Shown here: piece by piece, positions 51,548-60,399 of the stretch
Numbering within the stretch: position 1 is the first letter of the stretch
Layout of the letters: the number at the start of each line of letters is the position of its first letter
Source of the DNA: an uncultured Verrucomicrobiota bacterium
GTDB lineage: Bacteria; Verrucomicrobiota; Verrucomicrobiia; Opitutales; Opitutaceae
Length of the DNA: 64,000 nucleotides
Direction: 5' to 3'
Assembly: GCA_903904685.1 (NCBI GenBank)
Contig: CAIVDS010000026.1
Location: 1 to 64,000, forward strand
Made by a program: the position numbers and the translations under genes
Notes under the pieces: generated by a model
The model's database searches: none
The model's input: the letters and a program-made list of their open reading frames with translations, nothing else
Told to the model about the DNA's origin: nothing

Positions 51548-52078
51548 TTACTTCGTCTTCTTTTTAGGCACCGGTTTCTTACCTTTTGATGTCGTTCGGG
51601 TTCTTTTTTTCCTACTAGAATCCTTGGCGGTGGTTGATTTTACAATCACCTTCTTTATCTTGGATTTTTTCTGGTCAGGCAGCTTTTGAGAAGGCTTCGG
51701 TTTGGACAGTAGTTTCACGAGATCAAGCGTCTCGGCGTCCCTCCAAAGCTTCTCCAGGGCATAGTTCGCGCGCTGTTCCGGGGTAAACAGGTGCACCATG
51801 ATCTGATAGGCATCCACGACCGTCCAACCACTACCATAGGTGCCCTCATCCATGCCTGCAATGGGGGCTTTGACCGCATCAAGCACCTTTTCAAGTTCGA
51901 CCCTTAAAGCGCGGAGGTGCGGCTCGGAGGTTCCGGTGGCCAGAACAATGTAGTCGGTGATCGTGGATTTCACGCCCACATGCAGCACACGCAGGTCGTC
52001 AGCCTTTTTTTCTTCGAGCGCGAAGACAACCTGTTTAAGCAAAGGAAGCGTAGAATCGGTAAAGGGCTTGGTCGGCAT
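51548..52078 (-). CDS. rsfS: Ribosomal silencing factor RsfS with Lys-rich tail
   Basis: Binds uL14 of the large ribosomal subunit and blocks subunit joining in starvation. Residues 8-120 are the complete RsfS fold (VVFALEEKKADDLRVLHVGVKSTITDYIVLATGTSEPHLRAL ... YGSGWTVVDAYQIMVHLFTPEQRANYALEKLW). An extra tail of about 50 residues follows, very rich in Lys, Ser and Thr (KKSKIKKVIVK, RKKRTRTTSKGKKPVPKKK). It lies 2 bp after nadD, the usual partner gene, in the same orientation. Confidence 0.94.
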   Translation of the reverse strand: MPTKPFTDSTLPLLKQVVFALEEKKADDLRVLHVGVKSTITDYIVLATGTSEPHLRALRVELEKVLDAVKAPIAGMDEGTYGSGWTVVDAYQIMVHLFTPEQRANYALEKLWRDAETLDLVKLLSKPKPSQKLPDQKKSKIKKVIVKSTTAKDSSRKKRTRTTSKGKKPVPKKKTK

Positions 52079-52080
52079 AC

Positions 52081-52659
52081 TCAGCGATAGAGTCCGGTTT
52101 TTTGGATATACTCAATCGTCTTGTGCGGCATAAAAAAATCAACCGGCAACCCCTGCCGAACCCGCTCGCGAAGTTCTGTCGAACTAATACTCAGCAAATG
52201 CCCCTCGCACTGGTGCATCCGCAGCCCCGGTATATCCGTGCGCTCAGTCCGAGCATATCCCGGACGCGCCAGCACAATAAACTCCACAAGCTTCACCAAC
52301 TCGCCGATCTCGCCCCATAAATGCAACCGTTCCGGCTGATCCGCGCCGATAATCCAGTAAAGCGTGTCATCCGGGAACTGGACTCTAAGCTGCCTCACCG
52401 TATCGATTGTGTAACTCACCCCGCCCTTGCGCAGCTCACAGTCGTAAATTTCAAACCGCGCATCATCATCTGTGGTTGCCCTGAGCATCGCCAATCGATG
52501 CTCCCCTGAAGCCTGCACCACTCCGGATTTTAGCGGAGCCTGTGCCGCCGGCACAAAGAAAAGCCGGTCCAGCCCGATACGCTCCAGCGCATCTTGCGCC
52601 GCCGCAAGATGTCCAAAATGCACTGGATCGAAGCTGCCTCCCATGAACCCGATTTTCAT
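52081..52659 (-). CDS. nadD: Nicotinate-nucleotide adenylyltransferase
   Basis: Adds AMP to nicotinate mononucleotide in NAD synthesis. The nucleotidyltransferase motif GGSFDPVHFGHLAAA is at residues 7-21 and the second signature ISSTELRERVRQG near residue 158. The 192-residue length is normal. nadD-rsfS order and near-zero spacing are conserved in many bacteria and support both assignments. Confidence 0.95.
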   Translation of the reverse strand: MKIGFMGGSFDPVHFGHLAAAQDALERIGLDRLFFVPAAQAPLKSGVVQASGEHRLAMLRATTDDDARFEIYDCELRKGGVSYTIDTVRQLRVQFPDDTLYWIIGADQPERLHLWGEIGELVKLVEFIVLARPGYARTERTDIPGLRMHQCEGHLLSISSTELRERVRQGLPVDFFMPHKTIEYIQKTGLYR

Positions 52660-52996
52660 GAAACCACCAAAACGCGTCCACTCCGCTCACGCAAGGTTTG
52701 GCAATGATGCCCCGGGCGGACTCGAAGAATCTAGGCACCAGAGCCTAGCCGGTTAATGAGTGGCGAAAAAGTTGTTCGACGGAGTCCACAGCCGGACGAA
52801 ACTGCCAGATTCTGGACCATTTGAAGCTTTCCTATCCTCTCTTCGTGTATATCAATATCCACGATAACTTACTCGCTGTTTTTAAGGGGAGCCATCATCG
52901 CGATTGTAGACAGAGCAATGAATATAAAATAGTTGAAAGATATGCGAATCGAACCCCTTCGTGCGCAAAAATCCACATCCGCAAACCTCAGCCTCT
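52660..52996. other. Divergent intergenic region between nadD and the CBS gene
   Basis: No gene is seen in these 337 bp. CTAGGC at 52731-52736 and GCCTAG at 52743-52748 form a 6-bp hairpin without a T-run. The right part is AT-rich (TGAATATAAAATAGTTGAAAG) and probably holds the promoter of the CBS-domain gene. Confidence 0.4.
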
Positions 52997-53449
52997 ATGA
53001 ATACCCCGTTATCCCATATCCTGTCTCAGAAAGGCGCATCGGTGACTACTGTCGCCCCCTCCGCAACTGTAAGTGAAGCCGTGCACGTCATGAACCAGTG
53101 CCACATCGGTGCCGTGCTTGTCATGAATGCTGACCACAAGCTGCTCGGCATTTTCACCGAACGCGACGTGCTCAGCCGCATCGTCGGCCCAGGTGCCGAT
53201 CCCAAGACCACGCAAGTGCAGGCTGTGATGACCACGAATCTGGTCACTGCGACTAACGCCACCACGGTCGATGAGGCTATGGCTCTGTTTATGGAGCGCC
53301 GCATCCGGCACCTGCCTGTCCTCGACCACGGTGTCATTGTCGGTATCATTTCCATCGGCGACATCAACCGCCGCATGCTTGAGGAAAATTTGCAGGAAGC
53401 TCGCCATCTCCGCCATTACATCCATGGCGACGTGTCTTCCGCTGTCTGA
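52997..53449 (+). CDS. Tandem CBS-domain protein
   Basis: The 150-residue protein consists of two CBS motifs: VAPSATVSEAVHVMNQCHIGAVLVMNADHKLLGIFTERDVLSRIV and VTATNATTVDEAMALFMERRIRHLPVLDHGVIVGIISIGDINRRM. Such stand-alone pairs bind adenosine nucleotides and regulate partners. ATG 52997 (MNTPLSHIL) gives the usual start; a GTG 36 bp upstream is possible. No enzyme partner is adjacent, so its target is unknown. Confidence 0.9.
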   Translation: MNTPLSHILSQKGASVTTVAPSATVSEAVHVMNQCHIGAVLVMNADHKLLGIFTERDVLSRIVGPGADPKTTQVQAVMTTNLVTATNATTVDEAMALFMERRIRHLPVLDHGVIVGIISIGDINRRMLEENLQEARHLRHYIHGDVSSAV

Positions 53450-53733
53450 CGAGTCGCGGCGGGTCGCAGAATTGCCTGAACAATCTTACGAATTCCCTAT
53501 CCCGCCGCTTGAGCGCGCGGCTCGTTCATCAAAGGTGCAAAACGGCTACCGCTGATAATGGTTTTCAACCGATAAACCCCCAACGAACATTCTAAAGGGG
53601 CTTTGCCACGATGTCAGCGGGCGGCGCATCCATCCTCTCAGCAAGTTGCGCGGAATTGAGACGCTCTGATTAAACACGACTTGCGCCCATCCACTACACA
53701 GGCACCTTTACCACACTGAATCGCCTCACAACC

Positions 53734-54942
53734 ATGCCTGTTTCCAACTCCTCTCCCTCTTTATTCCGCCGCATAATTACCGCCGTGACCCAGTGGATCG
53801 ACTCCGACTACTGCCCTAGCGGGGCGGGGAAAATGCGCGCCGAGAGCGACCGCGTTGACTGGGTCCGCGTCATGCCCTTCGTGGTGCTTCACCTCGGCTG
53901 TGTTGGCGTCATCTGGGTAGGTGCCAGCCGGTTTGCCGTCTGGGCGGCCGTCGCGCTCTACTTCATCCGCATGTTTGCCGTCACTGGCATCCATCACCGT
54001 TACTTCTCCCACAAAACCTACAGCACCTCGCGCTTTGGCCAGTTCCTCCTCTCGCTCTGGGCCGGCACCACGGTACAACGCGGTTCGCTCTGGTGGGCCT
54101 ACCACCACCGCCATCATCACCAGCATTCGGACGGTCCCGAGGACGCCCACTCGCCGCACGTGCACGGATTCCTTTGGTCGCACATCGGCTGGATCACCAG
54201 CCGCAATAACTTCCCCACCGACTACTCGAAGGTCAAAGACCTCGCCAAGTTCCCCGAGCTCGTCTGGCTCAACCGCTTCGATCTGGTCGTGCCCATTCTT
54301 TACGCGTTTTCGATGTTCGGCCTCGGCTCGGCCCTCGCGCACTACGCACCCAGCCTCCACACCGATGGCTGGCAGATGCTCGTCTGGGGATTCTTCATCA
54401 GCACCACATTGCTCTTCCACGGCACCGCCTACATCAATTCTTTCACTCACCTCTGGGGTAAGCGCCGCTTCAACACCACCGACGACTCGCGCAATAGTTT
54501 TCTCCTAGCGCTAATCTGCCTCGGCGAAGGCTGGCACAACAACCACCACCGCTACCAGAGTAGCACGCGCAATGGTTTCTATTGGTGGGAAATCGATCCC
54601 ACCTACTACGGCCTGAAACTCATGTCTTGGACCGGTTTCATCTGGGGCCTCAAACCCGTGCCCGAGTCCATCCTTGAGGAAGGTGCCCGCGCTGAACACG
54701 CCTTGTCCGTCGCCGCCGCCCAGCAAGCCGCGCTCGCACATCACGAATATTCCTCCCTGCGCCAGGTTCTGCCCACCGCCGCCGCCCTCGCCGTCGCGAC
54801 TGTCAACGCCGCTCAAGCCACCATGCCGCAGAAGGCCGAAAATCCCGCCGTCCACAAAGACGTCACGGAGCTCGCCCACGAGACGCAGCGCAACGTCCCC
54901 GGAGCGCAGACGCCGACGAACCCGACCAATCCTTCCGTTTAA
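53734..54942 (+). CDS. Membrane fatty-acid desaturase (acyl-CoA/acyl-lipid type)
   Basis: Introduces a cis double bond using a di-iron centre and oxygen. The three His boxes are clear: HHRYFSH, HHRHHHQH and HNNHHR. Four membrane helices in two pairs surround them. After about residue 315 the protein has a long Ala/Gln-rich tail that is not part of the fold and may be disordered. At 402 residues it is longer than usual because of this tail. It lies 96 bp before the FAD oxidoreductase and probably opens the lipid operon by supplying the unsaturated acyl chain. Confidence 0.92.
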   Translation: MPVSNSSPSLFRRIITAVTQWIDSDYCPSGAGKMRAESDRVDWVRVMPFVVLHLGCVGVIWVGASRFAVWAAVALYFIRMFAVTGIHHRYFSHKTYSTSRFGQFLLSLWAGTTVQRGSLWWAYHHRHHHQHSDGPEDAHSPHVHGFLWSHIGWITSRNNFPTDYSKVKDLAKFPELVWLNRFDLVVPILYAFSMFGLGSALAHYAPSLHTDGWQMLVWGFFISTTLLFHGTAYINSFTHLWGKRRFNTTDDSRNSFLLALICLGEGWHNNHHRYQSSTRNGFYWWEIDPTYYGLKLMSWTGFIWGLKPVPESILEEGARAEHALSVAAAQQAALAHHEYSSLRQVLPTAAALAVATVNAAQATMPQKAENPAVHKDVTELAHETQRNVPGAQTPTNPTNPSV

Positions 54943-55038
54943 CCTCCTTTCTGCGGCACTCATCCGCGCAGGGGTATGCGACCATAACAGGTTGCGCGTC
55001 CTGCGCTTTTTTGTAGCCATTTCCCTGCTTTTTTAATC

Positions 55039-56328
55039 ATGGCCAAGATCGCCATCATCGGCACCGGCATCGCCGGCATGGGCTGTGCCCATTTTCTCCA
55101 CCGCCACCACGACCTCACCGTCTTCGAGGCCAATGACTACGTCGGCGGACACACCAACACAATTTGCGCCACCGAACCCGGCACGAGCCGCGAGGTGCCG
55201 ATCGACACCGGCTTCATGGTTTACAACGAGGTCACCTACCCACTGCTCACACGCCTCTTCGCCCAGCTTCAGGTGCCCGTCAAAAAGACCACTATGTCCT
55301 TCGCCGTGCGCGATGACCGCACCGGCCTCGAATGGTGCGGCACCTCGCTCAACCACTTATTCACCCAGCGCAAAAACATCTTCAACCTGCGCTTCCTGAA
55401 AATGCTCGCGGCTATGAACCGGTTCAACAAGGAGGCCGCCGCCGCCCTCGATGACCCCGCCACCGCCGACATCACTCTCGGCGAATATGTCCGCCGCCGC
55501 GGCTACGGCGAGGATTTCTTTAACCTCTACCTCGTGCCCATGAGCTCCGCCGTATGGAGCACCCCACCTGAGCTCATGCTGTCGTTTCCCGCCACGAGCC
55601 TCCTGCGATTCTTCCACAACCATGGCTTCCTCGGACTCCACACGCAGCACCAATGGTTCACCGTGGACGGCGGCTCGCGCGAATACCGCGAACGCCTCAT
55701 CGCCCCGTGGCGTGACCGCATCCACACCGGCCGCCCCGCCGTTCGCATCGTCCGCCAACCCCGCAACCTTGGCGGCGGTGTCACCGTCATGACAGCCAAC
55801 GGCGCTTCGCACGCCTTCGACAGAGTCATCGTTGCTACCCACGGCGACCAGGCCCTCCGCCTCCTCGTCAACCCCACCCCCGACGAATCCAGCCTCCTCT
55901 CCGAATTCAAATACCAGGCCAACGTCGCCACCCTCCACACCGACGCCTCCGTCCTCCCCCGCACCCCGCTCGCCCGCTCCGCGTGGAACTACCAACTCAC
56001 GCTCGACACCAACGGGCGCTTGAGCCCCGCCACACACTACTGGATGAACGCCCTCCAAGGCGTGTCAGACCGCGAGACCTACATCGTGAGCATCAACCGT
56101 CCCGACCTTGTTGATCCGTCAAAAATTATCCGCCGCATCGACTACACGCACCCCCTCTTCAGCCTCGGTGCCATCCGCGCCCAAACCAAATTGCCCAAGC
56201 TCAACGCCGATGCCCGCGGTCGCACCGAGACGTATTTCGCCGGCAGTTATTTCCGCTATGGCTTTCACGAAGACGCCTTCATGAGCGGCGTAAAACTCAG
56301 CGAGCTCCTCCTCGACTGCGATCCTTAG
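55039..56328 (+). CDS. FAD-dependent amine-oxidase-like oxidoreductase
   Basis: The 429-residue protein opens with a dinucleotide-binding motif KIAIIGTGIAGMGCAHFL and then VFEANDYVGGHTNT, the Glu and Gly-Gly pattern of FAD-binding amine-oxidase/phytoene-desaturase-like enzymes. VPIDTGFMVYNEVTYPLLTRLF is the block typical of the subgroup that travels with DUF1365 and cyclopropane synthase genes. No signal peptide. The reaction is unproven; a dehydrogenation of a modified acyl chain is plausible. 168 bp without a gene separate it from DUF1365. Confidence 0.88.
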   Translation: MAKIAIIGTGIAGMGCAHFLHRHHDLTVFEANDYVGGHTNTICATEPGTSREVPIDTGFMVYNEVTYPLLTRLFAQLQVPVKKTTMSFAVRDDRTGLEWCGTSLNHLFTQRKNIFNLRFLKMLAAMNRFNKEAAAALDDPATADITLGEYVRRRGYGEDFFNLYLVPMSSAVWSTPPELMLSFPATSLLRFFHNHGFLGLHTQHQWFTVDGGSREYRERLIAPWRDRIHTGRPAVRIVRQPRNLGGGVTVMTANGASHAFDRVIVATHGDQALRLLVNPTPDESSLLSEFKYQANVATLHTDASVLPRTPLARSAWNYQLTLDTNGRLSPATHYWMNALQGVSDRETYIVSINRPDLVDPSKIIRRIDYTHPLFSLGAIRAQTKLPKLNADARGRTETYFAGSYFRYGFHEDAFMSGVKLSELLLDCDP

Positions 56329-56496
56329 ACTGCCTGAGTCCAGCTAGACCAACGCCCAAAGCGCTCCACGCCCGTTAGGCATCCTGCGATGCAGGTCGTC
56401 CGTAATAAACATGAAGCCTATTGCGACCATTCGTTTGCTTAGTCTAAAATCTACATAAGTTCTTCACCATCTGCCTCGACCAACCGTCAAACACGC

Positions 56497-57366
56497 GTGA
56501 ACTCCCGACTCTACGAATGTCACGTCATGCACGCGCGCTTCCTGCCGAAGCCGCATCGCTTCGTGTATCGTATCTTCATGCTAGCGGTGGATCTCGACGA
56601 ACTCCCCGCACTCGACCGCCGCCTGCATCTCTTTTCCTTCAACGGAACCAACTTCTACTCCGTCCGTGAAGCCGACTTCCTGCCCACCTCGGAGCCCCTG
56701 CACAACACCTCCGGCGACTCACTCCAAGCTCCGTCCGCGACAAAACTCTCTTCACTCAAAACCCGCGTCCTCGCCTTCCTATCCGCCCGCGGCGTCGATC
56801 TCGGTGCCGGTGGGCGCGTCGAGCTCGTCACCCTGCCGCGCATCCTCGGCTGCTTGTTCAACCCGGTTTCGTTTTATTTCTGCTACGACCGCACCGGCAC
56901 CTGCGTCGCCTCCATCGCCGAAGTGACCAACACGTTCCACGAGATGAAACTCTTCTTCCTTGGACCACAGACGCGCGGAGCATCGGCCTTTCACCTCCGC
57001 ACGCCTAAAAATTTCTACGTCTCCCCCTACTCCGACGTCGATGTTGACTTCGATTTCAACCTCCGCGTCCCCAGCGAAAAACTTTCCGTGCAGATCGATG
57101 ATTACGTCGGCGTCAATCACACCCTCACGAGCACGCTCGCCGGCCCCGCACGTCCGCTCACCGATACCACCCTAGCATGGTTCCTGTTCAAATACCCACT
57201 GCTCACGCTGCGCGTCATCACCCTGATCCACTGGCACGCCCTGCTTCTCCATTTAAAAAAAATCCCCTGGTTCGCCAAAGCCGCCCGCACCGCCGACCAG
57301 CGCGACCTATACCGCCCCCACGCCTCCATTTCCAGACACCACCTGACGCCTCCGCACCATGAGTGA
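56497..57366 (+). CDS. DUF1365 protein
   Basis: The 289-residue protein matches the family start SRLYECHVMHARFLPKPHRFVYRIFMLAVDLDEL, then RVELVTLPRILGCLFNPVSFYFCYD and EVTNTFHEMKLFFL. It begins with GTG. It ends 8 bp inside the start of the cyclopropane synthase gene, so the two are translationally coupled. DUF1365 proteins are almost always found next to an FAD oxidoreductase and a cyclopropane synthase, as here, but their activity is not established. A hydrophobic segment near residue 235 may contact the membrane. Confidence 0.9.
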   Translation: MNSRLYECHVMHARFLPKPHRFVYRIFMLAVDLDELPALDRRLHLFSFNGTNFYSVREADFLPTSEPLHNTSGDSLQAPSATKLSSLKTRVLAFLSARGVDLGAGGRVELVTLPRILGCLFNPVSFYFCYDRTGTCVASIAEVTNTFHEMKLFFLGPQTRGASAFHLRTPKNFYVSPYSDVDVDFDFNLRVPSEKLSVQIDDYVGVNHTLTSTLAGPARPLTDTTLAWFLFKYPLLTLRVITLIHWHALLLHLKKIPWFAKAARTADQRDLYRPHASISRHHLTPPHHE

Positions 57367-58678
57367 CGAAAACACGCCTGCCCTCGATTCATCCGCAGCC
57401 TACCTCGCGACTCCCGAAACATGCGGACCGCTTTGCCGTCGCATGGTGCTCGCCTCGCTCCGCGAGATGAAACTCGGTCACCTACGCGTGGACCTTCCCG
57501 AAGGTAGTTTCGTCGAATTCGGGTCGCACGCCGACGCCCTTGTCCGTCGCATGCCTGCCGAGCTCTCCGCGACCGCCCACATCCGCGTTCGCCGCCCCGC
57601 TTTTTTCAGCAAATGCGTTCTTTCCGGCGACATCGGCTTCGCCGAATCCTTCCTCGACGGCGACTGGACCTCTCCTGACCTCGCCAGCGTCCTCGCTTGG
57701 TTCCTACTCAACATCGAGCACGCCCCCACGCTCTCCGGCTCCGCCGCCGTGTCCGTCACCGCTCTGCCCCTCAACTGGCTACGCCTCGTCAACCGCCTCC
57801 GCCATGTTCTCCGCCCCAATTCCCGCGCCATGGCCCAGCGCAACATCGCCGAGCACTATGACCTATCCAACGACTTCTTCTCCCTCTTTCTCGATCCTTC
57901 GATGATGTATTCCAGCGCTCGCTGGCCGACCGACGCACAGCACCTCTCCCTCGAAGAAGCTCAACGCGAGAAAAACGACGCCCTCTGCCGCTCCCTCTGT
58001 CTCAAGCCCACCGACCGTGTTCTCGAAATCGGCACTGGTTGGGGCGGTTGGTGCATTCACGCCGCTTCCACCTACGGCTGTCACGTCACCACTCTCACGA
58101 TCTCGAAACAGCAGTACGATCTCGCCCTGCGCCGCGTGCAAGAAGCCGGCCTAGCCGACCTTATCGATGTCCGCTGCGAGGACTACCGCGACCACGCCGA
58201 CACCTACGACAAAATCGTCTCCATCGAGATGATGGAGGCCCTTGGCCACGACTACTTACCCACCTACTGCGACGTGCTCTCCGCCCGCCTCAAACCCACC
58301 GGCCTCCTCGCCCTGCAGTTCATCACCTGCCCCGACGACCGCTATGAACAACTCCGCAAGGGCGTCGATTTTATCCAGAAGCACATCTTCCCAGGCTCGC
58401 TCCTCCTCTCGCTCAATCGCGTGAACCAGCAGCTCACCCGCGCCGGAGGATTCCAGCTGCACCATATCGAGGACTTTGGCCCTGACTACGCCCACACCCT
58501 GCGCCTCTGGCGCGCCACCTTCGAACAAAAGCGCGACCGCGTCCTCGAGCTCGGCTTCGACGAACGCTTCATCCGCAAGTGGAGCTACTACCTCTGCTAC
58601 TGCGAAGCCGCCTTCGCCATGCGCAACATCTCCGTCGTGCAAACCCTGCACACGCGGCCGAACAACCTCTCCCTCTGA
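57359..58678 (+). CDS. Cyclopropane-fatty-acyl-phospholipid synthase family methyltransferase (copy 1)
   Basis: Transfers a methyl or methylene group from SAM to the double bond of membrane acyl chains. An N-terminal lipid-binding domain (SGDIGFAESFLDGDWTSPDLASVLAWFL) precedes the Rossmann domain with QRNIAEHYDLSNDFFSLFLDPSMMYSSA and SAM motif VLEIGTGWGGWCIHAAS near residue 220. The family residues KIVSIEMMEALGHDYLPTYCDVL and FIQKHIFPGSLLLSL are present. Length is 439 residues. It is coupled to DUF1365 and followed after 2 bp by the DUF1475-like gene. Confidence 0.92.
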   Translation: MSDENTPALDSSAAYLATPETCGPLCRRMVLASLREMKLGHLRVDLPEGSFVEFGSHADALVRRMPAELSATAHIRVRRPAFFSKCVLSGDIGFAESFLDGDWTSPDLASVLAWFLLNIEHAPTLSGSAAVSVTALPLNWLRLVNRLRHVLRPNSRAMAQRNIAEHYDLSNDFFSLFLDPSMMYSSARWPTDAQHLSLEEAQREKNDALCRSLCLKPTDRVLEIGTGWGGWCIHAASTYGCHVTTLTISKQQYDLALRRVQEAGLADLIDVRCEDYRDHADTYDKIVSIEMMEALGHDYLPTYCDVLSARLKPTGLLALQFITCPDDRYEQLRKGVDFIQKHIFPGSLLLSLNRVNQQLTRAGGFQLHHIEDFGPDYAHTLRLWRATFEQKRDRVLELGFDERFIRKWSYYLCYCEAAFAMRNISVVQTLHTRPNNLSL

Positions 58679-58680
58679 AC

Positions 58681-59097
58681 GTGCTCTGGCTCCTCCGCCT
58701 CCTCTTCGTCGCCATCCTCGCCTGCATGCTCGCCGTCACCGGTTGGGCAAGCGGACAATGCGCGCTCTTCGCAATCCCGCGCGACGTGTTCACCCACCCG
58801 TGGTTCATCGCCACGCTCTTCGACGCCTACTGGGCCTTCGTCACCTTCACCGTCTGGGTCATCTGGAAAGAACGGTCCCTCGCCGCGCGCATCCTCTGGT
58901 TCGTCGCCGTCATCCTCTGGGGCAACATCGCTATGTCGCTCTACATGCTCGTCGAACTCTTCCGCATCAAAACCATCGACCAGCTCGGCGAAGTTTTCTC
59001 GACCCGCCGCCCCGGAAAACCGGCCTTCCCCGCCGTGCTCACCGCGCTGGGTATCGGGGTCTACCTGCTCGGCGCACAATCTCTCTTCGCCGCGTGA
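58681..59097 (+). CDS. DUF1475-like four-helix membrane protein
   Basis: The 138-residue protein starts with GTG two bases after the previous stop codon. Four hydrophobic helices are visible. The middle segment HPWFIATLFDAYWAFVTFTVWVIWKERSLAARILWFVAVILWGNIAMSLYML resembles the DUF1475 family described first in plants; the match is from memory of the family pattern and should be treated as inference. It overlaps the DUF2062 gene by 4 bp. Role unknown, but its place inside the operon points to membrane-lipid work. Confidence 0.75.
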   Translation: MLWLLRLLFVAILACMLAVTGWASGQCALFAIPRDVFTHPWFIATLFDAYWAFVTFTVWVIWKERSLAARILWFVAVILWGNIAMSLYMLVELFRIKTIDQLGEVFSTRRPGKPAFPAVLTALGIGVYLLGAQSLFAA

Positions 59098-59585
59098 CCA
59101 CCGAAGTGAAGCTTGGTTTCTGGCGCCGTCGTCTCCGCGATCCCCTCGTCGCCCAGCTCACCCAAGGCGTCACGCCCGACAGACTCGCCGCCACCCTCGC
59201 CGTAGGCACCGCCTGCGCCCTCCTGCCCTTTCTCGGCTTCACCGCCTTGCTAGCTCTCGGCACCGGCCTCGCGCTGCGTATGAACCAGCCAATTCTTCAA
59301 ACCCTCAACCAGCTCCTCGGCCCGCTCCAGCTCGTAATGATCCTCGTCTACGTCCGCGCCGGAGAGTGGATCTGGCGCGCCCACGAAAACCGCTTCTCCA
59401 TCGGCGAGATGTTCCGCACGTTTCGCGACGCCTCCCTGGGCGAATTCCTCCAGCGCTTCGGCTGGGCCGGCATCCACGCCTTCACCGCGTGGTTCATCAG
59501 TGTGCCGATCATCATTGTCGGCATCTATTACCCTCTGCGACCCGTAATGACTAAGCTCGCCGCCCTCCGAGCGCCTAAGCCCTGA
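59094..59585 (+). CDS. DUF2062 membrane protein
   Basis: The 163-residue protein starts at a GTG whose last two bases are shared with the previous TGA stop (GTGA). The conserved core LTQGVTPDRLAATLAVGTACALLPFLGFTALLALGTGLALRMNQPILQTLNQL is characteristic of DUF2062, with two to three membrane helices. Its role is unknown; in other genomes the domain is often next to or fused to glycosyl- or acyltransferases. It is followed after 12 bp by the DUF1295 gene. Confidence 0.85.
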   Translation: MTTEVKLGFWRRRLRDPLVAQLTQGVTPDRLAATLAVGTACALLPFLGFTALLALGTGLALRMNQPILQTLNQLLGPLQLVMILVYVRAGEWIWRAHENRFSIGEMFRTFRDASLGEFLQRFGWAGIHAFTAWFISVPIIIVGIYYPLRPVMTKLAALRAPKP

Positions 59586-59597
59586 GCCACCGCCGCC

Positions 59598-60383
59598 ATG
59601 TCCACCCTCGCCCTTGTCCTCGTCGCCACCGCCGCGCTCTGCGCCGGGTTCGCCGCGATCTACGCCATCGCCCGGCGCATGGACAACTACGGCATCGTGG
59701 ACATCGCGTGGTCCTACGCCTTCGGTGCCCTCGCCCTCTTCTACGCGGCCGCCGCCCCCGGCTGGCTGCCCCGCCGACTGCTCATCGCCACGCTCGCCGC
59801 CCTCTGGAGCCTCCGCCTCGGCACCCACCTCTACATCCGCGTGATCGGACACCACCCCGTAGAAGACGGCCGCTACCAAGAAATGCGCCGTCGCTGGTCC
59901 GCCCACTTCGCGCAAAAAATGGCCGTCTTCTTCCAGCAGCAAGCCCTCTCCGTCGTCATCCTCGGCCTTCCCTTCCTCCTCGCCTCCCGCAACCCGGCGC
60001 CACAGCTTTACCCGCTCGAAATCGTCGGCGCCATCCTCTGGCTCATCGCCATCATCGGCGAATCCATCGCCGACGCCCAACTCAACGCCTTCAAAAAAAA
60101 TCCCGCCAACAAAGGCCGCGTCTGCGACATCGGCCTCTGGGCCTTCAGCCGTCATCCTAACTATTTTTTCGAATGGTGCATCTGGGTCGCCTACTTTGTA
60201 TTCGCCTGCGCCTCGCCCTGGGGCTGGACGAGCATCCTCTGCCCCGCCGCCATGCTCTACCTCCTCATCCGCGTCACCGGCATCCCCATGACCGAAGAGC
60301 AAAGCATCCGCTCCCGCGGCGACGCCTACCGCGATTATCAAAACCGTGTCTCCTCCTTCGTGCCTTGGTTTCCGAAAACCTGA
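59598..60383 (+). CDS. DUF1295 membrane protein (steroid-5-alpha-reductase-like)
   Basis: The 261-residue protein has about six helices. RMDNYGIVDIAWSYAFG near the N-terminus and GLWAFSRHPNYFFEWCIWVAYFVFA plus GIPMTEEQSIRSRGDAYRDYQNRVSSFVPWFPK at the C-terminus are the hallmarks of DUF1295, a relative of sterol and isoprenylcysteine-modifying membrane enzymes that bind NADPH or SAM. A reductase for the modified acyl chain is a reasonable guess but not shown. It sits between DUF2062 and the second cyclopropane-synthase-like gene. Confidence 0.9.
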   Translation: MSTLALVLVATAALCAGFAAIYAIARRMDNYGIVDIAWSYAFGALALFYAAAAPGWLPRRLLIATLAALWSLRLGTHLYIRVIGHHPVEDGRYQEMRRRWSAHFAQKMAVFFQQQALSVVILGLPFLLASRNPAPQLYPLEIVGAILWLIAIIGESIADAQLNAFKKNPANKGRVCDIGLWAFSRHPNYFFEWCIWVAYFVFACASPWGWTSILCPAAMLYLLIRVTGIPMTEEQSIRSRGDAYRDYQNRVSSFVPWFPKT

Positions 60384-60399
60384 TCCACCGCTTTCATCC

